Positions 1-11,500 of a stretch of DNA of 64,000 bases are shown in pieces. The first letter of the stretch is position 1. Every line of letters starts with the position of its first letter. Below the pieces are notes generated by a model that was given only the letters and a program-made list of their open reading frames with translations, did not search any database and had not been told where the DNA came from. The stretch covers positions 39,291,239 through 39,355,238 of the forward strand of contig NC_057814.1 of assembly GCF_018294505.1 (NCBI RefSeq), in the 5' to 3' direction. Position numbers and translations under genes: made by a program. The DNA is from Triticum aestivum. Taxonomy: Eukaryota > Streptophyta > Magnoliopsida > Poales > Poaceae.

Positions 1-224
1 TCAGGATCACGGATTGCCAGAACTTTGTCAAATTCCACCATGCTGTCTCGAGATTGAGCAAACGCAAATTCTAGGGAAGCAACAAGAACCTCGGGTAACA
101 GATTTCATCTGTCACCCGCATAAATAATTTTCAGCAATAGATCTCATCTACTACCTAATTATATTATGCAATACCCATACATCTCCATGTATTCTAGATC
201 GAAACCTGCATCTACGCATAGCAC

Positions 225-238
225 GGCTCTTGATGCCA
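225..238 (-). other. Primer-binding site, initiator-Met tRNA type
   Basis: Just inside the LTR end, the minus strand reads TGGCATCAAGAGCC. This resembles the copia consensus TGGTATCAGAGC, with one substitution and one inserted A. It shows that this LTR is the 5' LTR and that the coding body runs leftward out of the window. Confidence 0.65.
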
Positions 239-493
239 CTGTAAGGGAACGCAGCAGAAAACAAAATTTTCCGACCTACGCACCAGCCCAGGACCACTAT
301 GGAGACTGCATACATGGTTTGATCTTTTTCGTTACCGACTCGTAGCGGAGCGGGAAGTAGAGTCGATGACGATCGGCGGTGCAAATCCCCGCAGCTAGGA
401 TTTACAACCTCCCAACCGCGAGGATGTATACCCTCATCTGCTCCTCAGACAGCCCTCCAGGAGGCGGTCGAACAGCCCCCCGGACGGTGTCGT

Positions 494-598
494 GGACAGC
501 CCTTCGGGAGGACCTTCGAAACTCGAATGGTCACTCGGACAGCCCTTCGGGAGGACCTTCGAAACTGGGACGGTCACACGGACAGCCCTTCGGGAGGC
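494..598 (-). repeat. 43-bp tandem repeat in LTR
   Basis: The unit beginning GGACAGCCCTTCGGGAGG starts at 494, 537 and 580, giving an exact 43-bp period and about 2.4 copies. A more diverged copy begins near 447. It lies in the transcribed part of the copia LTR. Confidence 0.85.
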
Positions 599-820
599 AC
601 TCATGAACTAAGACCGAAACTACGATCTCTCTACAGAGTTGCACACATACGGTGTCATCTATCCGGCAGGGCTTCGCCGTCCAGAACTAGTTCCTGTCGG
701 AACCCAGACAGCCTTACGGCTCTACGAAACTCTTTTCGTGGGAGGGAGAGAAGAAGCCAGATAATGCATGGCATGTGTATGAGAGCAAGGGATGAGTGTG
801 GAGGGCTGCCCCTCCACCTC

Positions 821-829
821 TATTTATAG
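821..829 (-). promoter_or_regulatory. LTR TATA box
   Basis: The minus strand reads CCTATAAATAGAGG here, about 580 bases before the LTR end. This is the expected core promoter of the copia element. Confidence 0.6.
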
Positions 830-2406
830 GAAATCCCAAGGGGGTAGGGTAGTTTCACAAAAAACCCAAAATGCACATGAATGAAGTCCTTCCACAAGGA
901 CCTAGGAGTGAAACCAAGGAACAAGAGGGTCCCCAAGGGGGGATACCCCATGTGGCCGGCCACACCCCCATGAGGGGCCCAAAAAATGGCTCCTATCCAT
1001 CCATGTCATCCCCAAGATCTTTTGGAGCAAAGCCCCAAAAGGTGGCTTTCCATAAAGTAACCATAAAGCTGATTTTCACTATTCACGACGACATTTTTCA
1101 GCGTCTGATCGAACTGAAAATATTTATGTGGGCTAAGAACATTTCCAGTACCCACTAAAATGATTTTCAACGCGTTCCGAAACAATTCCGGTTTTAGTGA
1201 TTTTCATCTGCGAAACGCATCTGAAGTGGCTCCGGCAGCTCCGGAACATTTCCGGTTTTTATCTCAAAAATTCCAAAAAGCTTCCAGAATGATTCTGGCA
1301 TCCTCCAAGAATTATCAGGCATGTGCCGAAACCAATTTGACTTAATGGTGTATCCCGAAACAACTTTTCGGTGTCATCGAAACTTATCCGATGACCTCTC
1401 TCTGCGGTACGATTCCGCTGTCCGAAACTTTTCGGTGTCCGAAACTTTTTCGGTGATTTTCTCTCAGACTCCCTGTCTAGTATTCAGCAGATAGATGACC
1501 CTTAAGCGTGTGACCCTATAGGTTCGGTGAAGTATAGACATGACCCGGAACCCCTTCCGATCAATGATCAACATCGGAGCCGTGGACACCCATATTGACC
1601 CCTATACCCACACGAATAAATATTCGAGTGAACCTCCAGTTGCCGTGTGCTATTCCTGTTGCTTCGCGATATGTTACAAATACCCGAGGTGAGACATGTT
1701 GGCATTCCCGTGGATCAACAACTTGTCCACTATGCTAGTTACCTCGTCACCGGTATTGTTCTCTTTTCTCGTTATCGTGTTCCGGCATCCCCGTGATCAA
1801 ATCACAAAGTGTCTGGCCAGACGATGATGGATACCGTAACACCGAGAGGGCCCAGAGATATCTCTCCATCGTCGGAGGAGCAAATCCCAATCTTGAGCTA
1901 TCAAGTTACTTGACACACTTTTCCATGAACCCGTAAGCCGCCGTAATAGCCACCCATTTACGGATGACGTTTAACAAACCCCAAAGTTCATGAAGCAAGC
2001 ATGAAGAAATCGATACTCTCATGGTCTAAGGAATCATGCAAACGTTAACCATCTCTGTGTTATGTACCAATAAACTTGTGACGAATGAATCTCATAGCAT
2101 AACATCATGCCGGGTCGATTCAACACAAATGTTCTCTTAACATTATGCCCTCAAGGTTGCTGACATAGACATGCCCATGATCAGGAAAACATAACCATCA
2201 TGCAACACTTGAGCTAGTCTTAGAGACCAGACTAGGAATACATTTTACCGTTTATTATTCCACACGTGCATATGAGTCTTCCTCCGAGCCTCGTGGTTAT
2301 TGCAGACTCGAGAACCATAGCAGTTATAGCATGGAACATAAACATAATTATGAACTCGGAGATAAATAATATCATTTATTATTGCCTCTAGGGCATATCT
2401 CCTACA

Positions 2407-3140
2407 ATTTGGATATCGGAAGTGTTCCGGGTGAAATCGGGATTTTACCGGAGTACCGAGGGGTTACCGGAACCCCCCGAGGGCTTAATGGGCCATAGTG
2501 GGCCTTTGTGGAGAAGAGGAGAGGCGGCCAGGGCAGGGCCGCGCGCCCCTCCCCCTAGTCCGAATAGGACAAGGAGAGGGGGGCGCGCCCCCCTTTCCTT
2601 CCTCTCTCCCTCCTCTTTCCCCTTCATTCCTAATCCAACTAGGAAAAGGGAGGGACTCCACCTGGCGCGCCCCTCCTGGCCGGCCGCACCTCCCCCCTTG
2701 CTCCTTTATATACGGGGGCAGGGGGCACCCTAGAGACACAACAATTGATCGTTTGATCTTTTAGCTGTGTGCGGTGCCCCCCTCACCATAGTCCACCTCG
2801 ATAATACTATAGCGGTGCTTAGGCGAAGCCCTGCGTCGGTAGAACATCTTCATCGTCACCACGCCATCGTGCTGACGAAACTCTCCCTCAACACTTGGCT
2901 GGATCGGAGTTCGAGGGACGTCATCGGGCTGAACCTGTGCAGAACTCGGAGGTGCCGTGCATTCGGTACTTGATCGGTCGGATCGTGAAGACGTACGACT
3001 ACATCAACCGCGTTGTGCTAACGCTTCCGCTTTCGGTCTATGAGGGTACGTGGACAACACTCTCCCCTCTCGTTGCTATGCATCACCATGATCCTGCGTG
3101 TGCGTAGGATTTTTTTTGAAATTACTGCGTTCCCCAACAT
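2407..3140 (+). repeat. 3' part of an older LTR, interrupted by the copia element
   Basis: This is the downstream part of a plus-strand LTR: a GC-rich U3 end, a TATA box (TTTATATAC at 2705-2713), a leader with GGCGAAGCCCTGCG-type sequence, and an end at ...GCGTTCCCCAACA (3140). The form is typical of abundant Triticeae LTRs. Its 5' part is missing because the copia LTR abuts it at 2407, so the copia element is the younger insertion. ORFs here in several frames reflect GC-rich sequence and I do not call them genes. Confidence 0.7.
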
Positions 3141-3799
3141 GTATGTACATGTATTTTTTATCCTAATAAAAAGAGAAAAATAATTGCTACTAAAACATCA
3201 TTATATACATATAAATCGCTGAATTATTAAAAGAGAATTTGATTGTTTCATGCGCCACAAAGATCTCATATAAACAGTACAGTTTTTCTACAACCACTAC
3301 TGTCCCTCTCATATAAACATGATTGTCTATGTGATATACATATGTAAGTATGGATAGAAAATATTAAAATTTTCCCATACATGTTAATCATAAGAGAAAC
3401 TCTTTAAAAAACATTTGGTACAGACAAGATCTTATAATCAGAATAATCTATGGTGCTTATAGTATAATGAGAATATACAACTGCCTCTTTTTTAAATATG
3501 TATATTATTCGCTGCGACGTGGCGTACATTGATAAAAAGTCGTTCATGTATGTATCCATTAGTCTATATACAAACCAAGTTTTTCTAATTATACCTTGCT
3601 TCTGTGGCAAAAAAGAAGATGTCTGTCATTTTTTGGCTTAATAAGAAAGTAATATATATGCTGCAATTGGGCACTTTATCTTTATACCTTCTAGAAACTT
3701 TTAGATCACGTGTACATGATACATGCAACAACTTCTAGGTTTGTAACCATGTTTTCTACCAACATAACACATATACCCTTACGTAACCCTTTTTTACAG
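3141..3799. other. AT-rich intergenic, nothing recognised
   Basis: No gene, repeat terminus or RNA could be supported here. It may be the interior of the Helitron whose 3' end lies at 4470. Confidence 0.4.
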
Positions 3800-4230
3800 A
3801 AAACTTTCAATCTATTCATCTTCAATCATGGTAGTACAACGAACACTACAAATAATAAAAATTACATCCAGATCCGTAGACCACCTAGCGACGACTACAA
3901 ACACTGAAGCGAGCCGAAGGCGCGCCACTGTCATCGCCCCTCCCTCACCGGAGCCGGGCAAACCTTGTTGTAGTAGACAGTCGGGAAGTCGTCGTGCTAA
4001 GGTCCCATAGAACCAACGCACCAGAACAACAACCGCCGCTGATGAAGAGTGTAGATCAAAAGGATCCAACCTGTAGACACACGAACGAAGACGAATGACG
4101 AATAGATCCGAGCAAATCCACCAAAGACAGATTCACCGGAGACACACCTCCACACGCCCTCTGATGATGCTACACGCATCACCAGAACGGGGACTAGACG
4201 GGGAAACCCTTACATAACCTTGATAAGTAG
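3800..4230 (-). repeat. Dispersed Triticeae repeat, LINE-like 3' region
   Basis: A GC-richer block (CTAGCGACGACTAC..., GTCGGGAAGTCGTCGTGC...) has the look of a commonly dispersed Triticeae repeat often found near LINE 3' ends. A second, different block of the same style lies at 53040-53520. I recognise it by general style only, and no target duplication was found. Confidence 0.35.
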
Positions 4231-4446
4231 GACATCCATATGTCCACATATCGGCCATAAACCTGACGTGGATTGCTGTGACATAATTGGATGCAAACAA
4301 TCTAATCACAAAACTGTCAAAGCAATGTAACTTCATTGCAACCTATATGCATGTGTGATAATAATAACCTATATCAACATATGCAAATTGTTGTTTGACA
4401 TTTCGAATCTCTCAAAACTTTCTTATATCTAATATTAAAATTGCTA

Positions 4447-4470
4447 GCCCGTGCACGGCTTGACGACTAG
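4447..4470 (+). mobile_element. Helitron 3' terminus
   Basis: A GC hairpin (GCCCGTGCACGGC) is followed by a short spacer, then CTAG (4467-4470) and a host T. This is the standard plant Helitron 3' end. I could not identify the 5' TC end with confidence; it may lie in the unassigned DNA to the left. Confidence 0.5.
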
Positions 4471-4681
4471 TGATCCCTAATTAGGGGTATCATTGTCTCT
4501 AAACTATTCAACCACATGTTGGTTCTAAAAAAAGTAATTAGTTGCTACCACTAGCGCATATAGTGTGCTACCTTCTATAATTAATTGAGGAGACGAGCCA
4601 TTGTTAGGAGTCTCGCCCCTACTCACCCGTCTCCACTTCTGTTAACTCCGTGATCTATAAATTTTAAATATGTCATAACTT

Positions 4682-4922
4682 ACATGTTTTTTAACACAGT
4701 AAAGATACAAACGCTCATATATTGACACATACATTCACCCCTATGAACGCACATACGCACGCCTTAACCCGATGAGCACCTCCGAGAGACCGAGCCGGCA
4801 TATCATCTTGAGATTTTAGGAAGTCACCGTAGGCGCCTCATAGTCGAAAGTACCAGAACTTGAACCCTAGTGGGTTCGGAATACCACTGTCCACCTAAAC
4901 ATCCAACCACAGGTTGGTTCGC
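4682..4922 (-). mobile_element. Au-type SINE with target duplication
   Basis: On the minus strand it begins near 4920 with AACCAACCTGTGGTTGGATG and contains a pol III B-box-like GGGTTCAAGTTCTGG. It then runs through the typical body (CACCTCCGAGAGACCGAGCC on plus) to a T-run. Both sides carry TCATAACTT (4673-4681 and 4923-4931), a 9-bp target duplication. This matches the Au SINE described from Aegilops and wheat (family knowledge). It is shorter than usual copies, so it probably has an internal deletion. Confidence 0.8.
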
Positions 4923-4954
4923 TCATAACTTTAATGGTTGGAACCAGATGATAA

Positions 4955-6011
4955 GAGCATCTACAGCTGAACCTCTCAAACCCGGTCACTGACCGGTAAC
5001 GTTTTTCCGACCCAGACGGACGCCTCAAACGGGTCTCAAACGCCCGGGCTGACCGTCACCCCCCATATCCAGCCCAAATATGGGGCAGATATGAGGGCGC
5101 CCGGGCACGCCCGCCACGTCGGACTGACGAAGGGGGCCCAGCCGGAAGCGCCCTCAAACCTGGCGGTCCGAAGATCGTCTCCTCCGTCGGACCGGTGGCG
5201 CCACGTAGTGCATTGCCCGGCTATTGAAGTCGACCGGCAGCACCGAAACCCTACCATCCATCCACATTTTCCTCCTCCCGTACGCCGCCGCCGCCACATT
5301 CCAGTCCACCCGTCCACCTAGTAGCCATGCCCCCACACCGCCGGGTGAGGAGCGAGCCATTTCTGACGCCAGAGCGCCGGCTCGAGCTCCTCGACTAGAT
5401 CCGGGCTAGGCGCAAAGTCTGGATCGCCGTGGGGCTACCTTCGGATGCAGTGGATCCAGAGGAGGAGTTGGAGGAGGAGGAGGAGAGGGAGGAGGAGGAG
5501 GAGGTGGAGGAGGAGGAGGACGAGGAGGAGGAGGAGGAGTTTGAGGAGGAGGGGGATGAGCTGGAGGAGGAGGATGTGGGGGACGCTAGCGACGGGGATC
5601 TGCAGGCCGAGCAGCAGGCCATCCTCGATTCTCTCCGACCAGAGTTGGCTGCGGAGGCAAGACGCCGTCGCCGGTAGGAGATGGAGGCGCAAGAGGCCGC
5701 GGAGGAGGCGGAGATGCTCGCCTACATGGATGAGGTCGAGCAGGAGGAGGAGGAGCCGGAGCCCTCCTACCCGCCCGTCCAGCCGGCGCCCGACACCATC
5801 GTCCTGGACAATTCCGACGACGATGAGTAGCTAGGGTAGTACATAGATGTAGTACGTATGATTTTTTTGCATGCTTTGTATGGATTTAGGGGATGAAATA
5901 TGAGAGAGGTGGATACAAAGTGTCTAATTTGAGGTGTGCCCCGTCAGTACCCACGGACGCGCCCGATGGGCATTTGAGGGGTCGGATTTGCCATGTCGGC
6001 TGTAGATGCTC
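4955..6011 (+). mobile_element. Harbinger-like non-autonomous element carrying an ORF
   Basis: The terminal inverted repeats are GAGCATCTACAGC on the left and GCTGTAGATGCTC on the right, flanked on both sides by TAA (4952-4954 and 6012-6014). TAA/TTA is the target preference of PIF/Harbinger. The 1057-bp interior is GC-rich and holds a single plus-strand reading frame (5327-5830) but no transposase, so it needs a transposase in trans. Confidence 0.8.
5327..5830 (+). pseudogene. Acidic low-complexity ORF in Harbinger element, two internal stops
   Basis: One frame runs 168 codons from ATG at 5327 to TAG at 5828. It begins with a basic segment (MPPHRRVRSEPFLTPERR), continues with a long Glu-rich tract, and ends in a Ser-Asp-Asp-Asp-Glu acidic tail. 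Two in-frame TAG codons break it (codon 24 and 5675-5677). Both could come from one-base changes, so it is a decayed copy rather than chance. The Glu tract is a (GAG/GAGGAG)n expansion at about 5460-5575. I do not recognise a function. Similar acidic-tailed ORFs are common passengers of this type of grass element (general knowledge). The locus at 40840-41748 looks related in style. Confidence 0.55.
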
Positions 6012-6464
6012 TAACACTTGGACTATGACCTCACAACCCATTAAAAGTTTGGTCCAAATGTGATGCATGCGCATATTTATGGTGAGAAACTTGATTTTTT
6101 TTCAATAACGTTTTTACAACATGCATCATGTGTTTGCCAAAGTCAAACATCTACCTCGAATCAATTTACTCATTCCCCACGACATGTATGCATCCACGCA
6201 TATGCAGATAATTAATACTACTCCTGTTACAAACAGAGGTTGTTTGTGATCTCCAATGGAGATAAGAGCAAGTACAATACGATGATGTAAGCGGGCTGTA
6301 AGACTTTAAATAATATATTTTTTCTGAGTTGGATGAGAGAGGAGGAGAGAGAAGAGAAGCGGGCAACAAACTTACAATCAGCGATAGCACTAGCTCCAAG
6401 ACCCTTTATGAGAGAAATATGCACTAGTAGAAAACTGGGCTTTGGTCACAGGGCAATATTCACA

Positions 6465-7512
6465 TTAGTCCCGGTTCAGTCACGAACCGGGACTAATGTG
6501 AGCATTGGTCCCGGTTCGTGCGGCCAGGGGCCTGCCGGGCCTCGTGGGGGCATTGGTCCCGATTCGTCCGGACCCTTTGGTCCCAGTTGGTGGGACAAAC
6601 CGGGACCAATGGGCCACGCTCCTGGCCCACCACCCTTTAGTCCCGGTTCATACCACAAACCGGGACTAAAGGGCTGGTCCTAGTTGCGGCCAGTGTTTAG
6701 TCCCACCTCGCCAACCGAAGGGCGCTCACACCAGTTTATAAGCCCGTCCCTCTCTGCCTTGTTGAGCTCCTCTCAAAGTGAAAATAAATGCCCTTATACA
6801 GGAAATTTGACCTAAATTCACAGTAAATTTCTTTGAATTTCATAGAAATTTATTATGAATTTAGGTTGAATTTTCTCTATAGGCGTATCTATGTTCATTT
6901 TTTAATAGTAAATAAAAATAAATAAACCTTAATAAAGTAAAATTAAATAAACTATAGCAACTAAAATAAATAAACCTTAATAAATTAAATAAAAATAGCA
7001 GCAGTAAAATAAATAAAAATAGCAGCAGTAAAATAAATAAAATTAAAATAATTAAAGTAAAATACATAAGTAATTAGAAATAAAATAAATAAGTTTTTTG
7101 TTGTAAGTAGAAACAAAACAAAACAAATAAAGCAAAAGAGAAACAAAAAACAGAGAACAAAAATTATGCCACCTACTGAGCCACCGCGGCCTAAATACGA
7201 CTTGAAACCCATCCGTGGGCCAGGATTCAGGCCCGCAGAAGGCCCAGTAGGCCCCACAGGCAAAGAGAACGGTTAGGCCCAAAAGCCTGCAGTTGAGTGG
7301 AGCTCGGGAGGGTGGGCGCAGCAGCGCTTATAAACCACTCTCGAGCCCTCTCAACTAGCGAGGTGGGACTAAACTTTTGACGCGGGGCAGCACAAGGCCT
7401 TTGGTCCCGGTTGGTGCCACCAACCAGGACGAAAGGGGGCATTGGTCCCGGTTCGTGGCACCAACCGGGACCAAAGGCCTTTAGTCCCGGTTGGTGCCAC
7501 GAACCGGGCCCA
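6465..7512. repeat. CACTA left subterminal repeats
   Basis: Many direct and inverted copies of a motif around GGTCCCGGTTSGTGSCAC / GAACCGGGACTAA occur at 6465-6700 and 7395-7512. Such arrays are the binding sites of TNPA-type proteins in characterised CACTA elements (family knowledge). Between them, at about 6700-6760 and 7320-7380, lie inverted copies of a second motif (TTTAGTCCCACCTCGC / GCGAGGTGGGACTAAA, each next to a TTTATAAGC-like sequence). Confidence 0.8.
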
Positions 7513-7521
7513 AATAGTTCC

Positions 7522-7530
7522 CTATATATA
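7522..7530 (+). promoter_or_regulatory. CACTA promoter 1 (TATA) and spliced 5' leader
   Basis: CCTATATATACCCC lies just inside the left subterminal repeats. The leader that follows appears to splice at ACCGTG|GTGAGC (donor 7799) to TTACATAG|TGCGATGG (acceptor ending 7901). That places the first ATG at 7906, the start of the membrane-protein gene. The transposase has no separate TATA that I can see, so this promoter probably serves both genes. Confidence 0.55.
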
Positions 7531-7905
7531 CCCCATCACCACAGCAGAGCACTCCACAGTGCTCTGTTTTTTCTGGCCGGCGAGGGGAGGGCATTTGGGT
7601 GCTCTAGCTCACCTCCTATGCACATGAGGTGTTCGATGAAATGTCTGAGCCACACTAGTTAATCTTTCTCCTCTCGAAACTCGACCTCCGAGCTCCATTT
7701 CCCCCGAGATTTGTCTAGGTTTAGCGGTCCGTCACGTCCCGTCCCCGTCTGCACCGCCGTCGATCGCCCACGCCGATCTCGTCGCCAGCACCACCGTGGT
7801 GAGCCTAGTGTTCTTATCTTCTTTCTGAAAGGAAAAAATTCTTACTTTAGATAGTTACTTGTCTAATTTTGTTACTTTTATTATTCCTTCTTATTACATA
7901 GTGCG

Positions 7906-8353
7906 ATGGTTTTGGTATCTGCCCCCGTCGGCCCTCGTCCTGTCTATGATTCGGATGTGGTATATATTATCTTTTTATAACTATTTGGTTCATTTATTGT
8001 TTATGAAAAATATACCGAGCAACGTGACATAGATTTTATTTATCTAGGAGGTGGTTGAACCGGAAATTCTAACCGACCCTATTGTCGAGAGGTTAAATTT
8101 AGTTGAAGAAAAAAACAATTACTTGAAGGAAAAAATAAAAAAAATTGAGGAGGAGAAGATGATATTGGAGTTGCATGTTGCGGATGTCGTCGATGATCAT
8201 AAGATCAAGATGGATGCAATGCGCTTGAACATTAGAAAGATTAGAAAATATGCCATTCATACCGAGGCTTGGTATCATTATGCCGTTGGATCAATTGTTA
8301 CCTTGGTTGCGATTATGATCACATTTGTTTTCGCATTGAAATGTTTTACATAG
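7906..8353 (+). CDS. CACTA-encoded small coiled-coil protein with C-terminal membrane segment
   Basis: Two exons, 7906-7959 and 8048-8353 (intron GT...TCTAG), give a 119-residue protein. Residues about 31-81 are rich in Lys and Glu and look coiled-coil (for example LVEEKNNYLKEKIKKIEEEK). Residues about 97-117 form one hydrophobic helix (AVGSIVTLVAIMITFVFAL), followed by only KCFT. This is the layout of a tail-anchored protein facing the cytosol. There is no signal peptide. The frame is undamaged, although the neighbouring transposase has two frameshifts. It lies between promoter 1 and the transposase and may be produced by alternative splicing of the same transcript. I know of no function; I recall similar predicted proteins in Triticeae annotation but cannot verify that here. 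Confidence 0.7.
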
Positions 8354-8537
8354 TTTCAATGTATGGTTTAATTAATTAGATGCTCTGGAGAGCTATATAT
8401 ATGTTGTTAGATGAGAACTATGTATGTACTTTGGTTTTAATGTGATGATGAACTTCTATTAATTTGGTCACTTAATTATCTATTCATGATGTTCTGTAAT
8501 GGTTTTTGACACACTTAATTATATATAATGCACGCAG

Positions 8538-11500
8538 ATGAACCGGCAATGGATGTACGGTGACACACACACCTCCGAGTACATTAAGGGCGTGCATGAT
8601 TTTCTCAGAGTGGCTGTGGCAAACAAGCAGAATGGTTTTATGTGTTGTCCATGCCCTATATGTGGGAATACGAAGTCTTACTCTGACCGGAAAATCCTTC
8701 ACACCACCTGCTTTACAAGGGTTTCATGCCACACTATAATGTTTGGACGAGGCACGGAGAAATAGGGGTTATGATGGAAGACGGCGAAGAAGAAGAGGAC
8801 GATGACAACTATGTGCCCCCTGAATACGGTGCTGCTGCAACGGGGGAAGCTGCTGAAGATCAAGAGGAACCAGACGATGTGCCCAATGATGCTGCAAGGG
8901 GGGAAGCTGCTGAAGATCAAGAGGAACCAGTGCCCGATGATGATGATCTCCGCCGGGTCATTGTCGATGCAAGGACGCAATGCGAAAGTCAAAAGGAGAA
9001 GCTGAAGTTCGATTGCATGTTAGAGGATCACAAAAAAGGGTTGTACCCCAATTGCGAAGATGGCAACACAAAGCTCGGTACCGTACTGGAATTGCTGCAG
9101 TGGAAGGCAGAGAACGCTGTGCCTGACAAAGGATTTGAGAAGCAATTGAAAATATTGAAGAAGAAGCTTCCAAAGGATAACGAATTGCCCGACAGTACAT
9201 ACACATCAAAGAAGGTCGTATGCCCTCTAGGATTGGAGGTGCAGAAGATACATGCATGCCCTAATGAATGCATCCTCTACCGCGGTGCGTACAAGGATCT
9301 GAACGCATGCACGGTATGCGGTGCATTGCGGTATAAGATCAGACGAGATGACCCTGGTGATGTTGACGGCCAGCCCCCCAGGAAGAGGGTTCCTGCGAAA
9401 GTGATGTGGTATGCTCCTATAATACCACGGTTGAAACGTCTGTTCAGAAAGAAGAGCATGCCAAGTTGATGCGATGGCACAGTGAGGACCGTAAGAAAGA
9501 CGGGAAGTTGAGAGCACCCGCTGACGGGTCGCAGTGGAGAAAAATCGAGAGAAAGTACTGGGCCGAGTTTGCAGCTGACCCAAGGAACGTATGGTTTGGT
9601 TTAAGCGCGGATGGCATTAATCCTTTCGGGGAGCAGAGCAGCAATCACAGCACCTGGCCCGTGACTCTATGTATGTATAACCTTCCTCCTTGGATGTGCA
9701 TGAAGCGGAAGTTCATTATGATGCCAGTTCTCATCCAAGGCCCTAAGCAACCCGGCAACGACATTGATGTGTACCTAAGGCCATTAGTTGAAGAACTTTT
9801 ACAGCTGTGGAATGGAAACGGTGTACGTACATGGGATGAGCACAAACAGGAGGAATATAACCTGCACGCGTTGCTGTTTGTAACCATCAACGATTGGCCC
9901 ACTCTCAGTAACCTTTCAGGACAGACAAACAAGGGATACCACGCATGCACGCACTGTTTAGATGACACTGAAAGTATATACCTGGACAAATGCAGGAAGA
10001 ATGTGTACCTGGGCCATCGTCGATTTCTTCCGACCAACCATCAATGTCGAAAGAAAGGCAGGCATTTCAAAGGCGAGGCAGATCACCGGAAGAAGCCCGC
10101 CATGCGTACCGGTGATCACGTACTTTCTATGGTCAATGATTTACACGTAATCTTTGGAAAGGGTCCCGGCGGACTAGCTGTTCCGAATGACGCTGAGGGA
10201 CACGCACCCATGTGGAAGAAGAAATCTATATTTTGGGACCTACCCTACTGGAAAGAGCTAGAGGTCCGCTCTTCAATCAACGTGATGCACGTGACAAAGA
10301 ACCTTTGCGTGAACCTGCTAGGCTTCTTGGGCATGTATGGGAAGACAAAAGATACACTTGAGGCATGGGAGGACCTGCAACGTTTACACGAAAAAGATGG
10401 CATGCCTCCGAAGCAGTATGAAGGTCCTGCCAGCTACGCTCTTATGAAAGAAGAGAAAGAAATCTTCTTTGAATGCCTGCTCAGTATGAAGGTCCCGACT
10501 AGCTTCTCGTCGAATATAAAGGGAATAATAAATATGCGAGAGAAAAAGTTCGAGAACCTAAAGTCTCATGACTGCCACGTGATTATGACGCAACTGCTTC
10601 CGGTTGCATTGATGGGGCTTCTACCGGAAAACGTCCGATTAGCCATTGTGAAGCTATGTGCATTCCTCAATGCAATCTCTCAGAAGGTGATCGATCCAGA
10701 AATCATACCAAGGCTAAGAAGTGATGTGGCGCAATGTCTTGTCAGTTTCGAGCTGGTGTTCCCACCATCCTTCTTCAATATCATGACGCACGTCCTAGTT
10801 CATCTAGTCGACGAGATTGTCATTCTGGGGCCCGTATTTCTACACAATATGTTCCCCTTTGAGAGGTTCATGGGAGTCCTAAAGAAATATGTCCGTAACC
10901 GCGCTAGGCCAGAAGGAAGCATCTCCATGGGCCATCAAACAGAGGATGTCATTGGGTTTTGTGTTGACTTCATTCCTGGCCTTAAGAAGATAGGTCTCCC
11001 TAAATCGCGGTATGAGGGGAGACTGACTGGAAAAGGCACGCTTGGAGGGGACTCAAGAATATGCAGGGACGGATATTCTTGGTCTCAAGCACACTACACA
11101 GTTCTACAGAACTCTACCTTGGTGACCCCGTATGTCGATGAACACAAGAACAGCCTGCGCTCCAAACACCCGGAGCAGTGTGACGACTGGATTACATCTG
11201 AACACATCAGGACTTTCAGCAGTTGGTTGGAAACACGTCTCAGAGGTGACACCACTGTTTGTGATGAGTTGTACTCGTTGTCCAGGGGACCATCTTCGAC
11301 TGTATTGACTTACAAAGGATACGAGATAAATGGGAATACATTTTACATGATCGCCCAAGCTCAAAAGAGCACCAACCAAAACTGCGGTGTCCGCTTTGAT
11401 GCAGCAACCGAGAGGGGAAAGGACAGATATTATGGTTACATAATGGACATATGGGAACTTGACTTCGGACATGATTTTAAGGTCCCTTTGTTTAAGTGCA

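Larger units (their letters stand above)
1..2406 (-). mobile_element. Copia LTR retrotransposon, 5' end (BARE-1/WIS/Angela-like)
   Basis: This is the 5' LTR plus 239 bases of leader of a minus-strand copia element whose body lies beyond the left edge. Read on the minus strand, the LTR opens TGTAGGAGATATGCCC and ends CCCTTACA, and is followed by a degenerate initiator-Met primer site. The opening and the adjoining AGAGGCAATAATAAA are typical of the BARE-1/WIS/Angela group (family knowledge). The leader at 1-224 has no ORF I can assign. The element sits inside an older LTR (2407-3140). The exact family name is not certain. Confidence 0.8.
240..2406 (-). repeat. Copia 5' LTR, about 2.17 kb
   Basis: The LTR is bounded by TG...CA (minus strand TGTAGG...CTTACA). 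It has a TATA box and then a roughly 580-base R/U5 region containing a 43-bp tandem repeat. The U3 is rich in CCGAAAAGTTTCGG-like motifs around 1160-1460. The terminal segment from 240 recurs at 63903-64000 in the same orientation, with a few differences. Confidence 0.85.

Noticed and set aside
494..598. CRISPR-like repeat array
   Set aside because: Perfectly adjacent 43-bp units without spacers, inside a plant LTR.
4682..4922. A tRNA gene because of the B-box
   Set aside because: No cloverleaf can be drawn; the target duplication and body identify an Au-type SINE.
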